Source: Petrimonas mucosa
Lineage (GTDB): Bacteria; Bacteroidota; Bacteroidia; Bacteroidales; Dysgonomonadaceae
DNA: 64,000 nucleotides
Direction of reading: 5' to 3'
NCBI RefSeq assembly: GCF_900095795.1
Contig: NZ_LT608328.1
Span: 1,295,001-1,359,000, forward strand
Made by a program: the position numbers and the translations under genes
Notes under the pieces: model-generated
The model's database searches: none
Told to the model about the DNA's origin: nothing
The model's input: only the letters and a program-made list of their open reading frames with translations
In this document: positions 1-9,183 of the stretch, in pieces
How positions within the stretch are numbered: position 1 is the stretch's first letter
How the letters are laid out: each line of letters opens with the position of its first letter

Positions 1-1
1 G

Positions 2-1930
2 ATCAGGGCGTTTTTCAACAATACCGAGATGGAAACCATCCTGGCGGCATTTAATATATCAACATTCAAGGGGGCGATCAACGGTGGTGTTACTGTCAAC
101 CAGGCGTTGGCAGATCCGCTTATCCGGACCGAAAATTTCCGGATCGAGAATATCCGGACGCAGACCGATACCCTCGGTACCCTTTTTATCGAAGGCAACT
201 GGGACCTGCTCAAAAGGGGCCTTTCGCTGGATGCCAGCATAAAGAACAACAAAAGCAACTATCTCGTAGTGGATGGATTCATTCCGATCGGTAGCGATCA
301 TCCCATGGATATCGATATCCGGATCAACAATCTGCCGTTGGCCTGGGTACAACCTTTTGCCGTATCCACCTTCAGCCAACTCTCCGGCACGGTCAACTCC
401 GCCATCAACCTCTCCGGCAAGACATCTGCTCCGGTAACCGAGGGATGGCTGGGGATCAACAAGGGGATAATGACGGTGGCATTTACCAACGTGACCTACA
501 GCATTTCGGATACCATCACCATTACCCCGGGGAATATCGGGCTCAACAATCTGATTATAAAGGATAACAACAATCATGAGGCGCGATTGAACCTCTCATT
601 GAGCCACAATAACTTCGACGGGATGAGCTACAACGTCGGCATCATCATGTCCGATTTCCTCCTGTTGAACAATGCACAGCGAACCGACGAGATAGCATAC
701 GGGACACTGAAATTGAGTGGAAATATCAATATTAACGGCTCTTCATCCGGAATTTACGGTAATGCAAACCTGAGGAGCGAGAGCCGGTCGAGCATCAGGA
801 TTGAACTGCCCCAAACCGCCCAGGCAGAGGAGTATAGCGGCATCATTTTCATCAATACTCCGCAGGTGGCGGATTCGCTCTCCTTCCTGAAAAAAAGGGA
901 GAATAGCGACAGGCAGATCAATACCCGCCTGAGTGCCGGAATTCCCATAAACATTCAGGCAATCCTGAACCTGACCCCGATGCTGGAGGCCGGTGTGGTG
1001 ATCAATCCTACTACGGGCGATGCTCTGGAGATCAACGGATCTGGCCAGATTCGTGCCAATTTCGATTCGAGGGCTGTTCCCCCTGTCCGTCTCTATGGCG
1101 ATTATGTGGCTGAAGAGGGAAAATTCCGGTACAATTTCCAAAATCTCAAGACCATAGACTTCAATATCCGTGAAGGGAGTACCGTTACACTTGTGGGTGA
1201 TCCGCTGAGTACGCAGTTCAATATCGCCGCATTTAACCAGGTAAATGCAGATATTGCCACACTTAGTGAAACTTTCACGACACAACTCTCCAATACCCGG
1301 ACAACTGTCAACGCGCTGCTTGAGATACAGGGCAATCTGGAGCAGATGAACCTGAAGTACGGGATTGAACTCCCGGATGTCTCCAATGATATCAGACAAC
1401 GGTTAAACAGTCTGATCAGCACGGATGAGCAGAAGAACCGTCAGTTTGCCAGTCTTATCCTGACCGGCGGCTTCTTTCCGGCTGAAGGTTCGTTGGGCGT
1501 GGCGTTTGGCAACAACATGGCCGCCACCTTTGCGGCAGGCCAGCTGGCCAAGGGGCTGGATGCCCTCCTGGCAGGAGCCTTGAACGACAACTGGACTGTA
1601 AGCACCAATCTTCAGAGTCTCGATGGAACCTTCGAGAATGTAAGGATGGGGGTAGATCTCTCCACCCGGCTGTTTGACGACCGGTTGCGTGTCTCCACCA
1701 ACCTCAGCTACGGCGACAACTCAACCCTGGCAACCCAACAGGCATTTATGGGGGAATTTGAGCTGGAGTATGATATCAACAACTGGCTGATGATCCGCGC
1801 CTACAACCGGGCGAACCAGCGTTTTTCGAAACGGGCGCCCACCACACAGGGGGCAGGGATTGTAGTTACACGTAATGCCCGGACATTAAAGGAGCTGTTC
1901 CGGTTTAGTTTCAGGAAGAAAGAGGATTAA
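2..1930 (+). CDS. tamB: TamB-family translocation and assembly module protein, C-terminal part
   Basis: The reading frame is open from the first bases of the window, so this is the C-terminal ~640 residues of a longer protein; the first ATG at 29 is internal. TamB spans the periplasm from the inner membrane and works with an Omp85-type partner in outer-membrane protein or lipid traffic. The visible part is rich in short beta-strand repeats with many Asn, Ile and Gly. The last ~300 residues have the DUF490/TamB C-terminal pattern, including a stretch around FNIREGSTVTLVGDP and a Gly/Ala-rich amphipathic part near the end. The partner gene tamL follows after 4 bp, which supports the assignment. 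The N-terminal membrane anchor lies outside the window. Confidence 0.9.
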   Translation: MRAFFNNTEMETILAAFNISTFKGAINGGVTVNQALADPLIRTENFRIENIRTQTDTLGTLFIEGNWDLLKRGLSLDASIKNNKSNYLVVDGFIPIGSDHPMDIDIRINNLPLAWVQPFAVSTFSQLSGTVNSAINLSGKTSAPVTEGWLGINKGIMTVAFTNVTYSISDTITITPGNIGLNNLIIKDNNNHEARLNLSLSHNNFDGMSYNVGIIMSDFLLLNNAQRTDEIAYGTLKLSGNININGSSSGIYGNANLRSESRSSIRIELPQTAQAEEYSGIIFINTPQVADSLSFLKKRENSDRQINTRLSAGIPINIQAILNLTPMLEAGVVINPTTGDALEINGSGQIRANFDSRAVPPVRLYGDYVAEEGKFRYNFQNLKTIDFNIREGSTVTLVGDPLSTQFNIAAFNQVNADIATLSETFTTQLSNTRTTVNALLEIQGNLEQMNLKYGIELPDVSNDIRQRLNSLISTDEQKNRQFASLILTGGFFPAEGSLGVAFGNNMAATFAAGQLAKGLDALLAGALNDNWTVSTNLQSLDGTFENVRMGVDLSTRLFDDRLRVSTNLSYGDNSTLATQQAFMGEFELEYDINNWLMIRAYNRANQRFSKRAPTTQGAGIVVTRNARTLKELFRFSFRKKED

Positions 1931-1934
1931 AGCA

Positions 1935-4232
1935 ATGAACATGATGAAATATTTTTTCTGTATACTGCTTGCCTTGCTTTTCATCTCGTGCAGTGCCACA
2001 AAGAAAGTGCCGAGCGGGAGTTACCTGTTGAACAAGGTTAAGATAGATACCGACACCAAGGGGATCAGCGAATCGGATCTGAAGCCATACCTCAGGCAGA
2101 AGCCCAACTCGTCGATGTTTATCTTCGGAAAGGTAAAGTTGCACGCCTACAATATTCCCAGGAACGACTCCTCCTGGCTCAACCGCCAGTTTCTCAAGTT
2201 TGGTGAACCGCCCGTCCTCTACAGTGACCGCCTTACCGGACTTTCGATGGAACAGATCAGACTGAAGCTGGCCAACAAGGGATACCTGAATGCCAAGGTG
2301 GATACCGTTGTTGTGAAGAAGGACCGGAAGGCCAACGTGACTTACAAGGTTACCGGCAATGAACCCTACCTTGTCCGCTCATTCAAGGATTCAATCTATC
2401 CGGTCGACAGTACGATATACCGGATACTGGATATGCGGAGACGTCTCGCCGTGGTAAAGGAGGGCGACATATTTGATCAGGAGATGCTGGAGAAGGGGCG
2501 GATTGCGATTACCAGCGAGCTGCGAAACAGCGGCTATTTCAACTTCTCCAAGGAGGATATCTATTTCCTTGCCGACACAACGGTGGGCAATCATCAGGTG
2601 GATCTGACGCTGGGACTAAACAGTCCCGCCGACAGTCCGTTGCATAGCCGGTACCGGTTTGGAGAGGTGATCGTAAACAACGGGGTCAGTTCTACTATTT
2701 TGCAGGACAGTACGTTACACTACCTGCTGGATACGGTCCAATTCAGGAATATCAAGGTGGTACAGGAGCGGAATGAGTTCATGTTGCCGCAAGCCATATA
2801 TTACAATACCTTTGTACGTCCCAGGAGAATCTATTCCGATCAGCTGGTGGAGAGGACCTACTCATCACTGAACCGTCTGGGGTCGGTCAGCCAGACGGCC
2901 ATTACCTTGACTCCGGTAGTGGTGAACGATACCAACTTTATCAATGCCAACATCTCCATCTTTCCGGGAAACATGCATTTCATGCAGTTCGGTATCGATG
3001 GTACAAACTCTGCAGGCGACCTGGGTATTGCGGCCGATGCAACCTACGAGCATAAGAACATCCTGAAGGGTGGAGAGACCTTCAGGGTGAAGCTGAACGG
3101 GGCTTATGAGTTCATCGCCGCATCCGACAGTGCCAGCCTGATCGACAAGAGCTATTACGAATACGGGGTGGAAGCGTTCCTGTCGATTCCCCAGTTGCTG
3201 CTGCCCTGGGTGATGAAGCAGTTGAGAGATCAACCCTCGGCATCGACGGAGTTCTCTCTTGGAGCAAACTTCCAGAACAGGAGCGAGTATCTGCGGCAGT
3301 TCTTCAACCTCTCCTCCCGCCTTCAGTGGTCGCGCCGCCGCTGGCAGGTGAACAATGTGGTAGAGCCCATAGATATCACCTATGTACGGATGCCGTGGAT
3401 GAGCGACAAGTTTAGGAATGCCTATATGAACGACAGCATCAACCCAATTCTGAAAGCCAGTTATGAAGAGCAGATGATCGTACGGACTGCCTACAATGTC
3501 ACCTATACCAATGTTTCGTCGGGCCGGCTGCCGCCCCGAATACCATTCCATGCCCGTGCAGGGGTGGAGGTGGCCGGTTACCTGCCCAGGCTTCTGACAG
3601 CCATGGGGGCAACCCGGAGGAACCAGTCGGACCGCGAGATGCTGTTGGGAATACCATACGCCGAATATCTGAAAGCCGATTTTGATTTTGCTCCAACTTA
3701 CCGTTGGGACGACAGGAATACGTTGGCGGGGCATTTCGCACTTGGCGTGGCCTATCCCTACGGGAACTCCATCGTACTCCCTTTCGAGAAGAGGTATTAC
3801 GGTGGTGGGGCCAACAGCGTAAGGGGTTGGAGTACCCGGACACTGGGTCCCGGCACCTATAACAACGACAGCCTGGGCTATGATTTTGCCAACAAGACGG
3901 GAGACATCAAGCTCGACATGAGCCTGGAGTATCGCAGAAAACTGACCACCCTTTTTGAGCTGGCCGGATTTATCGATGTGGGAAATGTATGGACTGTAAA
4001 AGATTATCGATCCCAACCGGGTGGTTACTTCACCTGGAACAGTTTTTACAAGGAGCTCGCAGCCGCCTATGGATTGGGGCTCCGTCTCGACCTCAATTTT
4101 CTGCTGGTCCGTGTCGATCTCGGCATGAAAGCCCATAACCCGGCGTTACCCGAAGGTGAAAGATGGAGCCTGTTTACACCCCATTTCCGTCGCGATTTTG
4201 CTTTTCATTTTGCTATCGGGTACCCCTTCTGA
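1935..4232 (+). CDS. tamL: TamL-type Omp85 lipoprotein (BamA/TamA family outer-membrane protein)
   Basis: A 765-residue Omp85-family protein of the Bacteroidota TamL type, a TamA-like barrel made as a lipoprotein. The N-terminus has a signal peptide with lipobox FISC (Cys19) followed by SATKKVP. Residues ~30-350 have POTRA-like repeats, and the rest is a beta-barrel ending in the aromatic residues AIGYPF. The family's loop motif VRGW is at about residue 632 (GGGANSVRGWSTRTLG). It starts 4 bp after tamB, consistent with one operon and one envelope-assembly module. Its last 28 bp overlap the 3' end of the convergent GH92-fusion gene. The family is clear; the exact substrates are unknown. Confidence 0.9.
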   Translation: MNMMKYFFCILLALLFISCSATKKVPSGSYLLNKVKIDTDTKGISESDLKPYLRQKPNSSMFIFGKVKLHAYNIPRNDSSWLNRQFLKFGEPPVLYSDRLTGLSMEQIRLKLANKGYLNAKVDTVVVKKDRKANVTYKVTGNEPYLVRSFKDSIYPVDSTIYRILDMRRRLAVVKEGDIFDQEMLEKGRIAITSELRNSGYFNFSKEDIYFLADTTVGNHQVDLTLGLNSPADSPLHSRYRFGEVIVNNGVSSTILQDSTLHYLLDTVQFRNIKVVQERNEFMLPQAIYYNTFVRPRRIYSDQLVERTYSSLNRLGSVSQTAITLTPVVVNDTNFINANISIFPGNMHFMQFGIDGTNSAGDLGIAADATYEHKNILKGGETFRVKLNGAYEFIAASDSASLIDKSYYEYGVEAFLSIPQLLLPWVMKQLRDQPSASTEFSLGANFQNRSEYLRQFFNLSSRLQWSRRRWQVNNVVEPIDITYVRMPWMSDKFRNAYMNDSINPILKASYEEQMIVRTAYNVTYTNVSSGRLPPRIPFHARAGVEVAGYLPRLLTAMGATRRNQSDREMLLGIPYAEYLKADFDFAPTYRWDDRNTLAGHFALGVAYPYGNSIVLPFEKRYYGGGANSVRGWSTRTLGPGTYNNDSLGYDFANKTGDIKLDMSLEYRRKLTTLFELAGFIDVGNVWTVKDYRSQPGGYFTWNSFYKELAAAYGLGLRLDLNFLLVRVDLGMKAHNPALPEGERWSLFTPHFRRDFAFHFAIGYPF

Positions 4233-7200
4233 GCTCCCCACTCCTTATTGGGCAGTTCACCCATTTCCAGTACCAATGTGCTTCCGTCGACAATCTGGTC
4301 ATGCGTGAACCAGGGGGTGTTTAACGGCTTGCCATTCATGGAGGCCCGTTGGATGTAGATGTTCTTGTCGGAGTTGTTCCTGGCGATCACCTTGAAGAGT
4401 TTCCCGTTTGGCAGGTCGATGCTTATCTCACTGAACACGGGACTTCCCAGGGTGTAGACCGGAATACCGGGGGTAACCTGAAAAAATCCCATCATCGACA
4501 AGACAACATAGGCCGACATGGCGCCGCCATCTTCATCTCCTGGAATACCGAAAATGTTGTCCATGAAGAAGGACTCCATCAACATCCGGATCCGTTTCTG
4601 GCTCTTCCAGGGTGCTCCCAGGTAGTTATAGAGGTAGGGAATGTGCAAGCCTGGCTCATTGCCCATGACAAACTGTCCTACAAGTCCCGACGCGTCGGGC
4701 TGGGTATACCAGAACCTGAACTTCGGCAATCCCAGATCCTCCCGGAAGAGCTGGTCCAGTTTCTCCTCTGCCGCCTTGGGTCCGCCCATCAGTCCAAACA
4801 GTCCCTCAAGATCATGTTTCACGTCCCAATTGTAGATATAGGCGTTGTTTTCGGTAAAATATTCCCTTCCGGCAAAACGGGGGTCATACGGTTCGATCCA
4901 CTCTCCCCGGCTATCCTTGGGCCACATGAAACCCTTGTCTGTCCGAAAGAGGTTTTTATAATTTGCTGACCGTTCAGTAAATAGCGCCGCCTCCTCCGTC
5001 AGATTCAATTCCGAGGCCAATTGGGCGATACACCAGTCTGAATAGCTGTTTGCCGTTGTAACGGAGACGCTCTGCCTTTTCTCCCAGACGGTATCAACGG
5101 CAGCCACACTCTCTTTTTCACCTGGAGCCAGCCCCGGCATATATCCGTTCTCGTTGTAGAAATCGTCCAGAATGGTTTTGGGACCGTTCCGCCACGGAAT
5201 CAGCGTGGCGTCGAGCGAGTTTTTCCTGAGCCCCTCATAGGCCGTTTTCAGATCGAAGTTTCTCAGCCCCTTGAACCATGCGTCGGCTATCCAAGCTGCG
5301 GCAAAATTTCCGGTCATTGCCGGCCAGTCCCCCGTTACCAGGGCAAAAGAGGGGATATACCCACCTTGCCGGTACATTTCGATGTATGAGTTGATCTGGT
5401 CGACCTCCCTTTCGGGGTTCAATATCATATGCAGCGGTTCCAGCGCTATATAGGTGTCCCATATCCAGTTATCCACGTAGAAAGGGGTGTCGGACGGATG
5501 CACTTTGTTGTCGTAGGCGCTGTAATAGTGGCCATACTCATTGATGTCGACCATCCTCTCATAGGAACGGTAGAGAGCCGTATAGAAGACCCGCTTCTGT
5601 GCTTCCGTTCCACCTTTGACCTTTATCTGACTCAATCTCCTGTCCCAAACGGCATACGCATTCTCCTTCACCTTCCCGAAATCCCAGTCCGGAATTTCCC
5701 GAAGCAGGTTACTTTTTGCCTGATCGATGCTAATAAACGAGATCCCATACTTGAAGGCTACCTGTTTGCTCTCGCGACCGATACCGGCCAGGAGCCACAT
5801 TTTATCGGCCGAATTCAGGTATTCACGGGTAACAATCGCTGCGTCGGTTACACCGTAGAAGAAGATCCTTATCCCTTCGATCTCCTCGAATCCCGAAAAG
5901 GCTCCTGCATTGTCCACTGAGATCTCCCCCTTTCCGTTGAAGATACCGAACCTGAGATAGTGATCCACCTCCTCCTTGAAATGGATCCGGAAATATCCGC
6001 TCCGGCTTTGGGGTGCAAACTCAACCCGGTCGCCCGTCTCCTCGAAGGAGGTGCTGTAATAATAAGGGGTAAGCTTTTCGTCGAACCAGGTATACCGCAG
6101 GCTCCATCTTTCCGGACTCGTCCCGCCGCTCACCGGCATGAATGCAAAGGCGAGCTGCCTCCGGTGCGATACGAGGCTTAACGGGAAATTGTGTATCTGA
6201 TCGTCGAGCTGGTCTCTCCGTTGAGGAAAAACCCTTACCATGCTGTTAGGCAGGTGGACCACCGGTCTGGTGGGCTCCAGAATAATTCCTACGCCGCCGA
6301 TTGCAGGATCTACGTAGCGGAGATTCGACCGGGACCTGCCTTTCAGGCGATCCGCAAGTTTTGGGATCAACCCTCGTTTTCCGGTGGATGGTAACTGCTC
6401 CTTCCGGTCGGGTTTCACAACCCCCTCGGCCCAACTCCTGAAATCTTCAATCGCTTTGAACAGGACACCCGCCTCTCCACGAAACGATCCGGAGCCCGAA
6501 GGGGTTCCGTCCAATGCGTACCATTCATAGAAGCCGTTATTCCTGACTACCCTCTCCAGCATGGGTTGAATCTCTTCATAGGCCTCCTCTACAAAGCCAT
6601 ATCGGATCAATTGCCGAATCATTCGTCCTCCAAACCAGGTCCAGTCGCCTCCGTTCTGATATCCGTACGGATACATCCCCTTGTTCTGGAAAAAACCCTC
6701 AGGGTAGGGAGGGTAGAGTGTCAGGCCGATGGAGGGAGCACCCGATTCGTCGACATTCCGCATCATGGTCTTGTTTGAGACCTCCACCTCCTCGCGGGTC
6801 AAGAGTCCTGCTTCAATGGCCATGGCCGTGCCACCGTGATAATAGATCTCCTCCTCGTTGAACGTTTCGGGAAATGGGGAGCCGTTCAGGTAGAGATGTG
6901 GAATGAATTTCTCTCTCTCTTCGTCCCACAGGTAGTTGCGGACCCGCTCCGAGAACTGGTCGCGAACCTCTCTCCAGAAGGCCTGTTTTTGATGATTGTC
7001 CTGCAGGTCGAGGTAACAGTTTATGGCAATAATGAAAAAGGCATTATCATAAATGTCGATGCATAAGTGGGAGTTCTCATCCAGCTCTACACCCCAGGGG
7101 TGCTCGGGCTGGACATCTCCCCAGTCGGCCGTTGTCGCTCCCCAGAGAAGCCCGTATTGCTGATCGTACCTCTCATTGAGCAGGAAATGGAGTGCCATCT

Positions 7201-7717
7201 CCATCCTTTCCAGTACCGTTTTTCCCTCTATCTCCCGATTGAGGAACTCCCTGTTCCCGCTCTTCGAGATGTAGCGCCAGACCGCCTGGATCAGGGATGA
7301 CTCCTGATCGGTCTCGACGGTGTTCTTGTGAGCTGCATAGCGGGGTTCGGAATGCGAATAGCGGTAGTTGTAGCCGGTAGCTGCCTTCTCAACCGGAATA
7401 AATCCATCCACTATGTCGCCCGTCTCCCCTTGAAAGTGGAAAAATGTGAGGAGGTTCTCCTGGATCTCCCTGTCGGGCATTACCTCCATGGCCAGTTCAA
7501 TGAAAGTGTTGTAATCGCGGATCCATACCTCCCCATACCCGTCGCCGGCATTGAATCCTCCCTGGACGACAGCAAGTGCCATCTTCTCCACCTCCATCAT
7601 CAAGGTGTCTTGCAGGATGCGTTCGGCAAGTTCAATCTCTTTATCTTTCAACTGTGGCTGATTGCTGCATGAGTAACATAGCATCGAGATCAGCGTGTAG
7701 ATTACTGCTTTTTTCAT
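4205..7717 (-). CDS. Two-module glycoside hydrolase: six-hairpin glycosidase domain fused to GH92 alpha-mannosidase
   Basis: About 1170 residues, nearly twice the usual GH92 length. After a lipoprotein-like signal (Cys14 or Cys17), residues ~25-440 look like an (alpha/alpha)6 glucoamylase/GH63-type domain (VWIRDYNTF, GLLWGATTADWGD, YQNGGDWTWFGG). From ~465 (RYVDPAIGGVG) to the end it is GH92, with DNWIWDTY near 751, MGNEPGLHIPYLYNY, and GDEDGGAMSAY near 1060, a GDED variant of the common GNDD motif. GH92 enzymes are calcium-dependent exo-alpha-mannosidases; the substrate of the first module is unknown. I chose the start at 7717 over an upstream ATG because the signal peptide begins there. In the reconstructed pre-IS sequence this ATG also overlaps the upstream stop as ATGA. 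An IS now sits 24 bp upstream. Confidence 0.87.
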   Translation of the reverse strand: MKKAVIYTLISMLCYSCSNQPQLKDKEIELAERILQDTLMMEVEKMALAVVQGGFNAGDGYGEVWIRDYNTFIELAMEVMPDREIQENLLTFFHFQGETGDIVDGFIPVEKAATGYNYRYSHSEPRYAAHKNTVETDQESSLIQAVWRYISKSGNREFLNREIEGKTVLERMEMALHFLLNERYDQQYGLLWGATTADWGDVQPEHPWGVELDENSHLCIDIYDNAFFIIAINCYLDLQDNHQKQAFWREVRDQFSERVRNYLWDEEREKFIPHLYLNGSPFPETFNEEEIYYHGGTAMAIEAGLLTREEVEVSNKTMMRNVDESGAPSIGLTLYPPYPEGFFQNKGMYPYGYQNGGDWTWFGGRMIRQLIRYGFVEEAYEEIQPMLERVVRNNGFYEWYALDGTPSGSGSFRGEAGVLFKAIEDFRSWAEGVVKPDRKEQLPSTGKRGLIPKLADRLKGRSRSNLRYVDPAIGGVGIILEPTRPVVHLPNSMVRVFPQRRDQLDDQIHNFPLSLVSHRRQLAFAFMPVSGGTSPERWSLRYTWFDEKLTPYYYSTSFEETGDRVEFAPQSRSGYFRIHFKEEVDHYLRFGIFNGKGEISVDNAGAFSGFEEIEGIRIFFYGVTDAAIVTREYLNSADKMWLLAGIGRESKQVAFKYGISFISIDQAKSNLLREIPDWDFGKVKENAYAVWDRRLSQIKVKGGTEAQKRVFYTALYRSYERMVDINEYGHYYSAYDNKVHPSDTPFYVDNWIWDTYIALEPLHMILNPEREVDQINSYIEMYRQGGYIPSFALVTGDWPAMTGNFAAAWIADAWFKGLRNFDLKTAYEGLRKNSLDATLIPWRNGPKTILDDFYNENGYMPGLAPGEKESVAAVDTVWEKRQSVSVTTANSYSDWCIAQLASELNLTEEAALFTERSANYKNLFRTDKGFMWPKDSRGEWIEPYDPRFAGREYFTENNAYIYNWDVKHDLEGLFGLMGGPKAAEEKLDQLFREDLGLPKFRFWYTQPDASGLVGQFVMGNEPGLHIPYLYNYLGAPWKSQKRIRMLMESFFMDNIFGIPGDEDGGAMSAYVVLSMMGFFQVTPGIPVYTLGSPVFSEISIDLPNGKLFKVIARNNSDKNIYIQRASMNGKPLNTPWFTHDQIVDGSTLVLEMGELPNKEWGAQKGYPIAK

Positions 7718-7741
7718 TGTCTGTCGATTATCATTTTTTTT

Positions 7742-8108
7742 CAGTATCAACCGACTAAAATCAAAATCAATCGGTCCTTATTTTTAAACACCTGACAAGT
7801 AAACCATTAAAGCTCCTGTCTTTCATTTCCAAAAAGTGCTCCCCCCCCCTCAAAACAGTGATAATTGGGCGGCCGTGGGACTTTTATTGCGACTTTTCAG
7901 TCGTCTGGGATAAGTGCGCCTGCCTTCGGTCACCACCCACGTCAAATCCAGATGGCTTATCAAATGCATCCTCAACAACGCGGCTATGGTTGAAAACGCC
8001 TTTTCGCTTTCCGACTTGGTCTGAATCACCTGTAAAAGCAAATACGCGATCAGGGTACACCATACTTGGGTCTTTATCCCGTTTCGATAGACCACCTATT
8101 TTTATAAA
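7742..8108 (-). mobile_element. RE/C-terminal fragment of IS4-family element
   Basis: This 367-bp segment is almost identical to 9184-9548 of the complete copy. Visible differences are a C9 tract (7841-7849) versus C7 (9283-9289) and one C/T change near 7776. It carries the right terminal repeat at 7742 and, on the minus strand, the C-terminal transposase frame (7850 to about 8095) containing KTQVWCTLIAYLLLQ. It stops exactly at TTTTATAAA, the inner target site. Confidence 0.85.
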
Positions 8109-8207
8109 CAGTACTGACCGACTAAAAAATGAAGAAAATATAGGGACTTAACCGAAGTCTCGTCCCTAAGTTGTAAATTTGGATTGTCAAAAACTAAATT
8201 TCCAACC

Positions 8208-9183
8208 ATGGGCAAAGTTAGCGAAAATAAATTTGTCGGTCAGCCGATCTTAAGACAAATAGTGAATATTCTCCCGAGGGAAAAGTTCGATGAGCTGGTA
8301 ATAAGGCTCGGCAGTGATAAATATTACAAGGCGTTTTTTTCCTGGGATCAATTGATCGTGATGCTCTTTGGCATTTTTTCCCGTTGCGATTCGATGGGTG
8401 AAGTCTGTGACGGCATGCGTGCCTTGGGTGGCAAGTTGAATTACCTGGGCATGGAGAGTTCGCCTGCAAAAAGCACTGCCGGAGATGCATTGCGTGACAG
8501 GGACGAGGAGCTGTTCCGTCTGTTCTACTTTGCACTGATCGCCCATTTTTCCCCGCTTTTGTCGGTCAGCCGCAAAAAAAAGGGCCGGAAGCAGGGTGTC
8601 AGTTTCGAGGAGTTCTATGCCTTTGATTCGAGTACGGTGACGCTGTTTTCCGACGTGATGAAAGGCGTGGGCCGGAACCCTAAAGGCGACGGGAAAAAGA
8701 AAGGCGGCCTGAAAGTCCACATGCTGACCGACGTCCATGCTGACACGCCGCGATTCGTGAAGATAAGCGAGGCGAAAATGCACGACAAGAACTTCTTGCA
8801 ATACCTGAATTTAAGTGAAGGCAGCATGGTGGTCTTCGACAAGGCATACAATTACTACCTGCAGTTCGCCAAATGGACGCGACAAGGCGTGAATTTCGTT
8901 TGTCGGCTGAAAGACAATGCAAGGTACGAGGTTCAGGAAGTCCTTCACGAGAAGAAGCTGGAAAAAGGGGAACATGCCGTTTACAAGGTGGAACATATCC
9001 ACGTTCAATATATCGAGAAGGTCGAGACGGGGACCGAAGGCAAGAAAAAAAGGAAGAAAGTCAGACAGACGAGGACATTATGCCTTCGTTTAGTTTGGTA
9101 CAGGGATGAACAGGGGCGTAAATACAAGTTCATCACCAATAATTGGGAAATAACAGACGAGGAAGTTGCCTTGATTTATAAAA
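8208..9183 (+). pseudogene. IS4-family transposase, N-terminal two-thirds, truncated by rearrangement
   Basis: A DDE transposase fragment from ATG 8208 (MGKVSENKFVG); an upstream TTG at 8184 is possible but less likely. It holds the first catalytic Asp in FYAFDSSTVTLF and the second in VVFDKAYNYYLQF. The frame runs through KGRKQGVSFEEF because its adenine tract at 8574-8581 has eight A. At 9183 it runs into the right end of the neighbouring copy and stops at 9200 after five foreign residues, so it lacks the Tyr-Arg-Glu region and the C-terminus. It could be rejoined to a C-terminal half if the flanking inverted repeats recombine. Confidence 0.88.

Noticed and set aside
2865-4136. A 423-codon open frame antisense to tamL
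   Set aside because: Shadow of the Omp85 gene; no signal, motif or promoter.
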